From contig WQUS01000253.1 in assembly GCA_009781965.1 (NCBI GenBank), forward strand, positions 1-10,617: a stretch of 10,617 bases of DNA, in the 5' to 3' direction. This document shows, one piece after another, positions 1 to 6,418 of the stretch. This DNA comes from Bacillota bacterium (GTDB taxonomy: Bacteria > Bacillota > Desulfotomaculia > Desulfotomaculales > Desulfallaceae). A model generated the notes under the pieces. That model was not told where the DNA came from. It searched no databases and saw nothing but the letters and a program-made list of their open reading frames with translations. Every line of letters starts with the position of its first letter. The first letter of the stretch is position 1. The translations under genes were made by a program, and so were the position numbers.

Positions 1-182
1 CGCTGGCGGAAAAGACAGCCGCTTCTTTCGAGGCGGAAGATGTGCCCGGCCTGGCGGTGGCAGTAGTCAGGGCCGGCGGCGGCAAGTGCTCCCGCTGTTG
101 GATGTACCATGAAGAAACAGGCGCCAATGCCGATTATCCGGAAACCTGTCCCCGCTGCGCCGCGGTGCTGGGAGCCAATTAA
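1..182 (+). CDS. ileS: Isoleucyl-tRNA synthetase, C-terminal fragment (5' end outside window)
   Basis: This is the last 59 codons of a gene that begins upstream of the window; the frame opens at base 3 and ends with TAA at 180-182. The visible tail has two CxxC pairs, CSRC (bases 87-98) and CPRC near 149-160, separated by a Trp-Met-Tyr-His stretch and a short loop. This is the zinc-finger signature at the C-terminus of bacterial-type IleRS, which charges tRNA-Ile in the cytoplasm; the finger is needed for productive aminoacylation in that class. The assignment rests only on this tail, but the pattern is distinctive. prfC begins 42 bases downstream on the same strand with no terminator between, so read-through transcription is likely. 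Confidence 0.9.
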   Translation, partial: LAEKTAASFEAEDVPGLAVAVVRAGGGKCSRCWMYHEETGANADYPETCPRCAAVLGAN

Positions 183-224
183 AACAACGATCATGGAGTA
201 TTATGGAGTATCTATGGAGGAACA

Positions 225-1832
225 ATGGCCCAATATACAGCAAACACTACGCAAAAAGATCTGGATTACGAAGTCTCCCGGCGGCGCACTTTCGCCATTA
301 TATCCCACCCGGACGCGGGCAAAACCACGTTAACCGAAAAACTGCTCCTTTACGCCGGCGCCGTTGGCATGGCCGGTTCGGTGCGGGCCCGCAAAAACCA
401 GCGCAGCGCCACATCGGACTGGATGGAAATGGAACAGCAGCGCGGCATATCCATCACCACCGCCGCGCTGCAGTTTGACTGCCAGGGCTGCCGGATTAAC
501 CTGCTGGATACCCCGGGGCACCAGGATTTCAGCGAGGACACTTACCGGACGCTGATGGTCACCGACAGCGCGGTGATGGTCCTGGACGCCGCCAAGGGGA
601 TTGAATCGCAAACGAAAAAATTGTTTCAGGTTTGCCGGCTGCGCAACACGCCGATCCTGACCTTTATCAACAAACTGGACCGGCCGGGCCGGGAACCGCT
701 GGAACTGCTGGAAGAGATTGAGCAAGTGATGGGGATCAGCCCGGCGCCCATAAACTGGCCCATCGGTAACGGCCCCACCTTTAAAGGGGTTTACGATCTG
801 GCCAGCAAAAGCGTGCTGCTCTTTGAACGTACCGAACACGGCCGCTACCGGGCGCCTGTCCGGGTGCACGGTCTCAATGACCAAGTCTTGACAGCGCTCC
901 TGGGCCGGGATGAACACGCCGCGCTGATCGAGGAGATTGAACTGATTAGCGCTGTCGGCACGAAATTTAACCGGGATGAGTTTCTGGCCGGTCTGGCAAC
1001 GCCGGTGTTTTTCGGCAGCGCCAGTAATAATTTTGGCCTGGAACCCTTCTGGCAGGCGCTGATTGAGCTGGCGCCCCCGCCTGGCCCTTATGCCGCCGGC
1101 CCGAACAGCATTGAGCCGAACAGTCCGGAGTTTTCCGGGCTGATCTTTAAAATCCAGGCGAATATGGATCCCCAGCACCGGGATCAGGTGGCTTTCCTGC
1201 GGGTTTGTTCCGGGCGGCTGGAAAAGGATATGCAGGTGCATAACGCCCGGTTGGGCCGTAAATTGCGGATCGCCCGGGCCTACCGTTTCTTTGCCGGCGA
1301 ACGGGAACCGGTGGACGAGGCTTACCCCGGCGATGTGGTGGGGCTGGCTAACCCGGGGGGGTTTAGCATTGGGGATACTCTTTACACCGGCCGGGCAGTC
1401 GCATTTAACACCATGCCCCGCTTTCAGCCCGAACATTTTTGCCTGCTGCAAAACAGCGATATCGGCAAATATAAACAGTTTAATAAAGGTCTGGAACAGT
1501 TGGAGAAAGAGGGCGCCATCCAGGTATTTTTCTTTAGCGACAGTTTGAGGAAGGAACCGGTGCTGGCCGCCGTGGGCGAGCTGCAGTTTGAGGTGGTGAC
1601 AGCCAGGCTGCGGGCCGAATATGGCGTGGAAACCACGGTCAGCAAGCTGCCCTTTGCCTGCGCCCGATGGTTTGAAGCTGAGCAGCCGGATCGGGCAGAG
1701 ATCATTTGGCCCAGCCGCTGCAAGTTGGCTGAGGATCGGCAGGGCCAGCCGGTGGTCCTGTTTTCCTCCGAGTGGGAGCTGAATTATTGCCGGGAGAAGA
1801 ACCCGCGGCTGGCGCTAAGGGAGTGGGGTTAG
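225..1832 (+). CDS. prfC: Peptide chain release factor 3 (RF3)
   Basis: A 535-residue translational GTPase, close to the usual 520-530 for RF3. It removes RF1/RF2 from the ribosome after termination and takes part in post-peptidyl-transfer quality control. The G-domain motifs are all present: P-loop HPDAGKTT (residues 28-35), switch I RGISITT (73-79), DTPGH (95-99) and NKLD (149-152). The residues after the P-loop, with GSVRARKNQRSATSDWM, are typical of RF3 rather than EF-G or LepA. Beta-barrel domain II follows at about 300-385 and the RF3 C-terminal domain to about 475. The ATG at 225 is preceded by GGAGG at 216-220. In-frame ATGs further upstream are not needed, and the N-terminus fits the family. 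It lies 42 bases after ileS, probably in one transcript. Its last 18 bases overlap the 3' end of the convergent methyltransferase gene. Confidence 0.96.
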   Translation: MAQYTANTTQKDLDYEVSRRRTFAIISHPDAGKTTLTEKLLLYAGAVGMAGSVRARKNQRSATSDWMEMEQQRGISITTAALQFDCQGCRINLLDTPGHQDFSEDTYRTLMVTDSAVMVLDAAKGIESQTKKLFQVCRLRNTPILTFINKLDRPGREPLELLEEIEQVMGISPAPINWPIGNGPTFKGVYDLASKSVLLFERTEHGRYRAPVRVHGLNDQVLTALLGRDEHAALIEEIELISAVGTKFNRDEFLAGLATPVFFGSASNNFGLEPFWQALIELAPPPGPYAAGPNSIEPNSPEFSGLIFKIQANMDPQHRDQVAFLRVCSGRLEKDMQVHNARLGRKLRIARAYRFFAGEREPVDEAYPGDVVGLANPGGFSIGDTLYTGRAVAFNTMPRFQPEHFCLLQNSDIGKYKQFNKGLEQLEKEGAIQVFFFSDSLRKEPVLAAVGELQFEVVTARLRAEYGVETTVSKLPFACARWFEAEQPDRAEIIWPSRCKLAEDRQGQPVVLFSSEWELNYCREKNPRLALREWG

Positions 1833-2477
1833 TTTTTGCCACACACAAGTGTTTTGGCTGTCCAGATATTTGATTGGTAACGTAAAGCGGGCCGCAATCC
1901 AGCGGCAGGTTCTGCTGCTGTAAAAACATATGTGGGTGGAGTCGCTGCGGTACCACCAGTTTTTAAAATCGTATTGCTCGTGTAAAAGGGTTGTCACGGC
2001 CAGCAGACCGCCCGGGTTTAACAAGCCGGTTAAAAAATCAATTTCCCGGCGGGGGTTTTTTAAATGCTCAAAAACCTCGGTGGCGGTAATCAGGTCGTAT
2101 TTTTTGTGTTTAATTTCCCGGTGGTTGTAAAAATAAGGGTCGTAAATATCCATGGCGACGCCGGTTTCGGCCAGCAGTTCGCTGAGCACCGGTCCGGGGC
2201 CGCAGCCGAAATCCAGGCCAGTTTTTATCCCGGCGGCAAAAGGTTTGATGGCCGTATCGACAAATTGTTGAAGCATTTTTACATAACCGGCGCTGCTCCG
2301 GTCATTTACATGCAGCAGGTATCTTCTCCGTTCATCCTCCTCGGTAATGATAAAAGAGTCGTCTAAAAATATCAGGTCGCAATGAGGACAATGATAATAG
2401 ATTGGCTTATCGATCCCGGCAAGCCGCGGCGCTATTCCTCCGCATAAGGGGCATTGCTTAACGATAGTGCACGCCAT
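1815..2477 (-). CDS. Zinc-ribbon class I SAM-dependent methyltransferase
   Basis: A 220-residue protein. The N-terminus has a zinc-ribbon pattern CPLC (residues 9-12) and CPHC (30-33). It is followed by a Rossmann-type methyltransferase: motif I GLDFGCGPGP (87-96), an acidic strand end around D110-D113, EVFEHL (134-139) and NPGG (154-157). A conserved-looking THICFYS stretch (181-187) near the C-terminus is typical of the Methyltransf_23-like group. The substrate is unknown; relatives act on sugars, small molecules or cofactors. The ATG at 2477 follows AGGAAAGG almost directly. The gene is divergent from the collagen-like gene and shares its 127-base upstream region, and it overlaps prfC tail to tail. 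In Bacillus exosporium clusters, sugar-modifying enzymes neighbour collagen-like genes, so a role in decorating the neighbouring protein is possible. That role is inference only. Confidence 0.85.
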   Translation of the reverse strand: MACTIVKQCPLCGGIAPRLAGIDKPIYYHCPHCDLIFLDDSFIITEEDERRRYLLHVNDRSSAGYVKMLQQFVDTAIKPFAAGIKTGLDFGCGPGPVLSELLAETGVAMDIYDPYFYNHREIKHKKYDLITATEVFEHLKNPRREIDFLTGLLNPGGLLAVTTLLHEQYDFKNWWYRSDSTHICFYSSRTCRWIAARFTLPIKYLDSQNTCVWQKLTPLP

Positions 2478-2512
2478 CCTTTCCTAACCGCTCATCTTAT
2501 CTCATGCCAAGG

Positions 2513-2521
2513 TAATATATG
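2513..2521 (-). promoter_or_regulatory. Candidate sporulation-type -10 element (CATATATTA) for the methyltransferase
   Basis: Read on the - strand, CATATATTA fits the CATAnnnTA -10 pattern of mother-cell sigma factors E and K. It would start transcription about 30 bases before the methyltransferase ATG. The matching -35 (an AC or ATA element 16-18 bases upstream) is not convincing, so this is a weak call based on the -10 and its symmetry with the element facing the collagen gene. Confidence 0.3.
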
Positions 2522-2544
2522 CCATTCCGCACCAACCGGAAGCA

Positions 2545-2574
2545 ATAAAAATATAATGGAATACGCATATAGTA
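2545..2574 (+). promoter_or_regulatory. Candidate sigma-E/sigma-K type promoter for the collagen-like gene
   Basis: CATATAGTA at 2566-2574 fits the CATAnnnTA -10 of the sporulation mother-cell sigma factors. An ATA core at 2545-2547 lies 18 bases upstream, which suits a sigma-E -35 better than the AC expected for sigma-K. The predicted start near 2581 leaves a leader of about 25 bases before the ATG at 2605, with GGTGAT (2594-2599) as a Shine-Dalgarno. A perfect TATAAT at 2552-2557 has no -35 at the right distance and is less likely to be used. Confidence 0.5.
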
Positions 2575-2604
2575 CTTAATTTACAGGTAATGTGGTGATT
2601 GTCA

Positions 2605-4047
2605 ATGACCATGCAAAAAACCGATTTAATTAGTGACAGCTGTTTCTGTCTGCTTAAAATGGGTCTACTGAATTTATGCCCCGTCTGCCCGCCGGGACCG
2701 GCCGGCCCTCCAGGCGAGCCGGGCGCTTCTGGCTCGCCTGGTCCCACCGGTCCCCAGGGTGAGCCTGGTACGCCGGGCGGTCCGCCTGGCCCCCGGGGTG
2801 AGCCAGGGGCCCCCGGTCCGCCAGGTCCGTCCGGTCCCCAGGGTTTGCCCGGCGCTTCCGGTCCGCCGGGACCGGCCGGCCTCCAAGGTGAGCCAGGCGC
2901 CGCCGGTCCGCCAGGTCCGTCCGGTCCCCAGGGTGAGCCTGGCACGCCGGGCGGCCCGCCGGGCCCCCAGGGTGAGCCGGGTGAACCTGGTCCGCCAGGT
3001 CCGCCCGGTCCTCCGGGTGAAACTGGTTTGCCAGGCCCGCCCGGTCCCCAAGGCGCACAGGGTGAACCGGGTCCGCCTGGCGGTCCGACTGGTCCCACCG
3101 GTCCCCAAGGGTTGCCGGGTGAGCTTGGCCCGACTGGTCCCACCGGTCTTCAAGGAACACCGGGTCCGACCGGTTCGACTGGCCCGACCGGTCCCGAGGG
3201 GGAACGGGGTCCTTTTGGCGCGACGGGCCAGCCAGGTCCCACCGGTCCCCAGGGGATACCGGGTGATCTTGGTCCGACCGGTCCCAGCGGTCCCCAGGGT
3301 TCGTCAGGCGCTTCCGGTCAGCCAGGCCCGACCGGCCCCCAAGGGATACAAGGCGTGCCTGGTCCGGCAGGTGGTCCGCCTGGTCCGACAGGTCCCCAGG
3401 GCTTGGTAGGCCCGACCGGTCCCCAGGGCTTGGCCGGTCCGACCGGCCTCCAGGGCTTAGCAGGCCCGGCCGGCTCCCAGGGCTTGACAGGACCGACCGG
3501 TCCCCCTGGTGCGGTTGGTTCGACCGGCCTCCAGGGTGTTACCGGCCCGATCGGTCCGACGGGCGTCTGTGTATGTGATCTTACCGCCATAGAAAGAAGG
3601 CTTACCACCATAGAAGAAGAAATAGTCAATCTTAACACCAAAATAAGTATTATTGAAAGCTTTATTTACTTATCGGACGTAATGACCATGTGGAGCCTTA
3701 ATATTTCGTTGCGCGGGCTTGGGGCATCGGTTATTTTTTCCGGATACACCCATAACTTCTGGGGCGTAGGCCAGCTTGACCATGTCCAAACTTTAAATAA
3801 CGGGCAAACCTATTATCTAATTACGGCCAGCCAATATCCGCCGTTACAGTTCTACCAGGGGGACGCGACGATTGGCACTCTCTGGATTGAAACGCCGCTC
3901 GGCAACGTTTACAGCCTGCCGATCCGTTTTGACACGACTGGTATTTACTTTAGACCTTCTTTTCAGTTAACGAATCTTCCTGTCGGCACAACCTTTAAAT
4001 TTACGCAAGCATTAATTCTGGTTGATCCTAATGTTGTGGGACCATAA
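2605..4047 (+). CDS. Collagen-like protein with Cys-flanked Gly-X-Y helix, heptad neck and C-terminal domain (probable spore-surface filament)
   Basis: A 480-residue protein from the ATG at 2605. A TTG at 2599 is also open, but GGTGAT at 2594-2599 sits properly only for 2605 or 2611. Residues 1-30 have no signal peptide and carry CFC (13-15) and CPVC (25-28). Residues 31-321 are about 95 Gly-X-Y triplets, broken by four single extra glycines, and CVC (322-324) follows at once. Residues 326-354 form a regular heptad: L326, I329, L333, I336, I340, L343, I347, I350, I354. This should make a trimeric coiled-coil neck. The remaining 125 residues look beta-rich with many aromatics and match no domain I can name. 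Bacterial collagens of this plan, such as BclA of the Bacillus exosporium, form trimeric filaments on spores. The lack of a signal peptide and the sigma-E/K type promoter fit mother-cell assembly onto the spore. The function as a spore filament is inferred. Confidence 0.9.
   Translation: MTMQKTDLISDSCFCLLKMGLLNLCPVCPPGPAGPPGEPGASGSPGPTGPQGEPGTPGGPPGPRGEPGAPGPPGPSGPQGLPGASGPPGPAGLQGEPGAAGPPGPSGPQGEPGTPGGPPGPQGEPGEPGPPGPPGPPGETGLPGPPGPQGAQGEPGPPGGPTGPTGPQGLPGELGPTGPTGLQGTPGPTGSTGPTGPEGERGPFGATGQPGPTGPQGIPGDLGPTGPSGPQGSSGASGQPGPTGPQGIQGVPGPAGGPPGPTGPQGLVGPTGPQGLAGPTGLQGLAGPAGSQGLTGPTGPPGAVGSTGLQGVTGPIGPTGVCVCDLTAIERRLTTIEEEIVNLNTKISIIESFIYLSDVMTMWSLNISLRGLGASVIFSGYTHNFWGVGQLDHVQTLNNGQTYYLITASQYPPLQFYQGDATIGTLWIETPLGNVYSLPIRFDTTGIYFRPSFQLTNLPVGTTFKFTQALILVDPNVVGP
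2695..3567 (+). repeat. Gly-X-Y collagen repeat-coding tract
   Basis: About 95 tandem GGn-nnn-nnn units of 9 bases, uninterrupted except for four extra Gly codons (in GTPGGPP twice, GPPGGPT and GPAGGPP). Longer in-frame duplications are visible: a 32-base identical block at 2813-2844 and 2903-2934 (offset 90 bases), and a near-copy of the segment from 2761 at 2935 (offset 174 bases). Tracts like this change length by slippage or unequal recombination. They also keep all frames open, which creates spurious ORFs on both strands. Confidence 0.93.
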
Positions 4048-4050
4048 TCC

Positions 4051-4096
4051 GATCGGCGAAAAGCGCGCGCTTTGGCGCCCTTTTTTTTTGCCGATC
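4051..4096 (+). terminator. Intrinsic terminator of the collagen-like gene
   Basis: Four bases after the stop codon, GGCG (4055-4058) pairs with CGCC (4076-4079) around a perfect 14-base palindrome AAAGCGCGCGCTTT (4060-4073), followed by nine T at 4081-4089. An outer GATCGGC/GCCGATC pair (4051-4057 and 4090-4096) encloses the whole element, including the T-run. On the - strand the outer stem also forms but is not followed by a T-run, so it probably stops + strand transcription best. It lies between the convergent collagen and trhA genes. Confidence 0.88.
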
Positions 4097-4106
4097 AACG
4101 CAAATA

Positions 4107-4757
4107 CTATTGCGGCAGGATATAAAAAACAATCATCAGGTAATGGGCGACGCTGCCCATGATAATAAACAGATGGAAAATTTCATGGAAGCCGAACCGG
4201 TTGGGAAAAAAGTTCAGACTTTTAGTGGCGTAGATGAGCGCTCCGGCGGTATAAGCTACTCCGCCGATCACCATCAGAATGATGCCGTCCAAGGGGATGG
4301 TTTTAATCAAAATCACGAAGGGCACCAGGGCAATCCAGCCCAGGGACAGGTAAAAGGCGGTGGATACTGCCCGGGGAACCTGCAGCAAAAACATTTTTAA
4401 AATAATGCCGATACCGGCCAAAACCCATACGGCGGTAAGCATCGCCCAGCGCCAGGCGCCGCTCAAACTGTAATAAAAGACCGGCGTGTACGAACCGGCA
4501 ATTAAGATGTAAATGGCCACATGGTCGATTTTGCGCAGGAGCAGTTCCTTATCCGGCGAGGTCTTAAGCCAGTGGTACAATGAACTGGCGCCGTAAAGCA
4601 GTACCAGACTGGCGCCGTAAATGGCCGCCACCAGGAGCTTGGGCGATTCATCCCGGCTGCTGATGATTAAAAACACCAGTCCGGCGACGGCTGTTAAAAA
4701 GGCGATAAAATGAGTTAAGGTGTTAGCCGGTTCCTTCATACCCAGAAAACTTTTCAT
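4107..4757 (-). CDS. trhA: PAQR / hemolysin III family seven-helix membrane protein
   Basis: A 216-residue polytopic membrane protein, the usual length for bacterial YqfA/hemolysin III members. About seven hydrophobic helices are readable. The family's metal-site residues are present: SxxxH in helix 2 (S58, H62), D78 at the start of helix 3 (KIDH), and HxxxH (H191, H195) followed by H205 near the C-terminus. Bacterial members are linked to membrane energetics and lipid or fluidity homeostasis; the 'hemolysin' name comes from an early Bacillus cereus study and does not imply toxin activity here. I chose the ATG at 4757 over the GTG directly before it, because AGAGG (4764-4768) then sits 6 bases away. 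The gene is transcribed alone, divergent from rlmD and convergent with the collagen-like gene. Confidence 0.92.
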   Translation of the reverse strand: MKSFLGMKEPANTLTHFIAFLTAVAGLVFLIISSRDESPKLLVAAIYGASLVLLYGASSLYHWLKTSPDKELLLRKIDHVAIYILIAGSYTPVFYYSLSGAWRWAMLTAVWVLAGIGIILKMFLLQVPRAVSTAFYLSLGWIALVPFVILIKTIPLDGIILMVIGGVAYTAGALIYATKSLNFFPNRFGFHEIFHLFIIMGSVAHYLMIVFYILPQ

Positions 4758-4827
4758 CACTGGCCTCTACTTTCATATTAATGTCACTATTGGCGGCAAC
4801 AGGTGATTTGTTCTGTGTTACCGTATT

Positions 4828-4856
4828 ATTGTACCGTATATTTTAAATAGTAACAA
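4828..4856 (-). promoter_or_regulatory. SigA-type promoter for trhA
   Basis: On the - strand, TTGTTA (4856-4851) and TACAAT (4833-4828) are separated by exactly 17 bases. The start would be near 4821, giving a leader of about 60 bases. An 8-base direct repeat TACCGTAT (4819-4826 and 4832-4839 on +, 13 bases apart) overlaps the -10 and start site and could be an operator half-site pair. Confidence 0.6.
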
Positions 4857-4880
4857 CTGCTTGGGGAGCGGCGGAGCGGC

Positions 4881-4911
4881 TTGACAAGGAATTGGTCCGG
4901 TCTGGTAAAAT
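4881..4911 (+). promoter_or_regulatory. SigA-type promoter with extended -10 for rlmD
   Basis: TTGACA at 4881-4886 is a perfect -35. TGGTAAAAT (4903-4911) gives an extended TG and a -10 of TAAAAT. The spacer is 19 bases, longer than ideal, which the extended -10 may compensate. The start would be near 4918, about 37 bases before the chosen GTG start. This makes the TTG at 4934 less likely as a start, because its only possible ribosome site would be at the very 5' end of the transcript. Confidence 0.6.
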
Positions 4912-4954
4912 AGAGCGGAGAAGATAATTTATTTTGCGCGGGAGTGGGACGACT

Positions 4955-6319
4955 GTGGAGCGGGAAGGCGAAATCCAAATTACCGGCCTCAATCACCGAG
5001 GGGAAGGGGTAGGCCGGCTGGCCGGCTTAACTGTATTTGTGCCAGGTACGGCGCCCGGGGAGCTGGTATCGGTCCGTCTGACTGACATACGCCGCAGTTA
5101 CGCCAGGGGGATGCTGCTAAAAAATCATACCCCCGCTGCCGATCGGGTTTCGCCCGACTGTGTTTGGGCGGAAAATTGCGGCGGCTGCGCTCTGCAGCAT
5201 ATTGCCTACCCGGCCCAACTGCGTTTAAAAACCGAATTGGTTCGTCAGACCATAGCCCGCACCGGAGGACTCTTGGATGTGCCGGTAAGGGAGATTATCG
5301 GCATGGCCGAGCCGTGGCACTACCGGAACAATGTGCAGTTTAAAGTGCGGCAGGTGCAAGGGCGCGTGGTATTGGGTTTTTACGCCCGGGAATCCCACCG
5401 GTTGGTTCAAGATGGGTCAATGGGATACAATGTCTGCCTTTTAGCGCACCGGGAACTGAACCGGGTGGCGGGGGCTGTACAGGCGCTGCTTGATAAATTT
5501 GATAAACAGCACTCTTTGCCGCTGCCGGATGCCGTGAGCTTGCGCCGGGGCAGTAGCGGTGAGATCATGGTTATTCTGGGTCGGGAAAAGGGCCGGGCCG
5601 GGTCTAACCAGTCGGGAAGCCCTTACCGGGCCCTGGCCGGTGAGATAATGGCTGTCCCCGGGGTGGCCTCAGTGGTGGAACAGGTCAGTGAACAGGCCAA
5701 TGTCCTGGCCAGGCAGCCAGGCGGGCGCTATGTGACCTTGGGCGGGCAGGATTTTATCACCGATATGCTGAACGGTCTGCGATTCCGTATTTCCGCGCCG
5801 TCCTTTTACCAGGTGAACCAGGCGCAGACAGCAGTCTTATACAGCAAAATCCTTGCCTGCTGCGATTTGCGAGGCGGTGAAAAGGTGGCGGACGCTTACT
5901 GCGGCGTAGGCGCCATTGCCCTTTATCTGGCTCGCTGCGCCGGCGAAGTGCGGGGTTACGAGCTGGCGCCCCGGGCGGTGAATGATGCCCGGGCCAATGC
6001 CGCTTTAAACGGCATAAAAAACGCCCGGTTTTACGCCGGAGCGGTGGAAAAGGTTCTGCCGGAACAAGTAGCCGCCGGTTACCGGCTTGACGTGCTGGTG
6101 CTGGATCCGCCCCGGGCCGGTTGTAAGCCTGAGGTGCTGCGGGCCGCAGCCGAAAGCGGTGCCAGGCGGGTAATTTACGTTTCCTGCGATCCGGCCACTC
6201 TGGCCCGGGATATCGCCAGACTGGCTGCTATGGGCTATCAGCCGGTGGAAGTACAGCCGGTTGACATGTTCCCCCATACGCCACACGTGGAGTGTGTCTG
6301 TCTTTTGACCAGACCGTAG
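4955..6319 (+). CDS. rlmD: 23S rRNA (uracil-C5)-methyltransferase, RlmD/RlmCD (RumA) type
   Basis: A 454-residue enzyme that makes 5-methyluridine in 23S rRNA (U1939, and in Gram-positives often also U747). An N-terminal TRAM-type RNA-binding domain covers about residues 1-55. The [4Fe-4S] ligands C69, C75, C78 (C-x5-C-x2-C) and C161 are all present. The Rossmann domain has DAYCGVGA (from D313), LDPPRAGC, then the nucleophile C411 in SCDPATLARD and the general base E446 in HVEC near the end. All catalytic residues are intact. The start is uncertain: I take the GTG at 4955, with GGGAG at 4940-4944, which gives an N-terminus (MEREGEI) like that of relatives. A TTG at 4934 would add seven residues. 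The gene is monocistronic, and its last 82 bases are overlapped by a possible small - strand ORF. Confidence 0.95.
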   Translation: MEREGEIQITGLNHRGEGVGRLAGLTVFVPGTAPGELVSVRLTDIRRSYARGMLLKNHTPAADRVSPDCVWAENCGGCALQHIAYPAQLRLKTELVRQTIARTGGLLDVPVREIIGMAEPWHYRNNVQFKVRQVQGRVVLGFYARESHRLVQDGSMGYNVCLLAHRELNRVAGAVQALLDKFDKQHSLPLPDAVSLRRGSSGEIMVILGREKGRAGSNQSGSPYRALAGEIMAVPGVASVVEQVSEQANVLARQPGGRYVTLGGQDFITDMLNGLRFRISAPSFYQVNQAQTAVLYSKILACCDLRGGEKVADAYCGVGAIALYLARCAGEVRGYELAPRAVNDARANAALNGIKNARFYAGAVEKVLPEQVAAGYRLDVLVLDPPRAGCKPEVLRAAAESGARRVIYVSCDPATLARDIARLAAMGYQPVEVQPVDMFPHTPHVECVCLLTRP

Positions 6320-6405
6320 TGAATCACCCTGCCGGCATACTTGAAGGTATCCGGGGTTACAGTTTCGCCATTTTCCTTGGTGCATACCATATTAACCGGC
6401 TGCAT
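6238..6405 (-). CDS. Possible small protein of 55 residues, overlapping the 3' end of rlmD
   Basis: An ORF from the ATG at 6405 to the TGA at 6238, starting 13 bases after the stop of the coiled-coil gene on the same strand. AAGGA sits just before the ATG (spacing only 3 bases). It begins MQPVNMVCTKENGETVTPDTF, then KYAGRVIHYG. This reads like ordinary protein coding outside rlmD, but the part inside rlmD turns Cys/Thr/Ser/Gly-rich, as expected of an antisense shadow. It could be a truncated remnant of a longer gene whose 3' end was lost, a genuine short second cistron, or chance. I could not assign it to a family with certainty. Confidence 0.3.
   Translation of the reverse strand: MQPVNMVCTKENGETVTPDTFKYAGRVIHYGLVKRQTHSTCGVWGNMSTGCTSTG
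6332..6354 (+). other. Weak hairpin downstream of rlmD
   Basis: CCGGcATAC and GTATCCGG can pair around a TTGAAG loop with one bulged base. It lies 12 bases after the rlmD stop, but no T-run follows, so it is at best a poor terminator. No better terminator for rlmD is visible in the 99-base gap before the coiled-coil gene. Confidence 0.25.
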
Positions 6406-6418
6406 TAGTCCTTTTTAT

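Noticed and set aside
330..1451. A 373-codon open frame on the - strand inside prfC
   Set aside because: It is antisense to a clearly conserved GTPase, has no recognisable motif and no good ribosome site, and is explained by GC-rich codon bias.
2552..2557. Perfect TATAAT between methyltransferase and collagen gene as a vegetative promoter
   Set aside because: No -35-like hexamer is found 16-18 bases upstream; the CATAnnnTA element downstream has better spacing to the start codon.
2502..3160. Long open frames on the - strand and in the other + frame across the collagen tract
   Set aside because: They are by-products of the 9-base GGn repeat, which lacks stop codons in several frames. The products are low-complexity Gly/Pro/Arg strings, and the true frame has a start site, promoter, neck and terminator.
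2695..3567. CRISPR-like array, because of short regular repeats
   Set aside because: The 9-base period is coding Gly-X-Y, with no conserved repeat/unique spacer structure and no cas genes.
4907..4954. TTG at 4934 as the rlmD start
   Set aside because: The promoter's predicted start site near 4918 leaves almost no room for its ribosome site, and the GTG at 4955 gives the family-like N-terminus.
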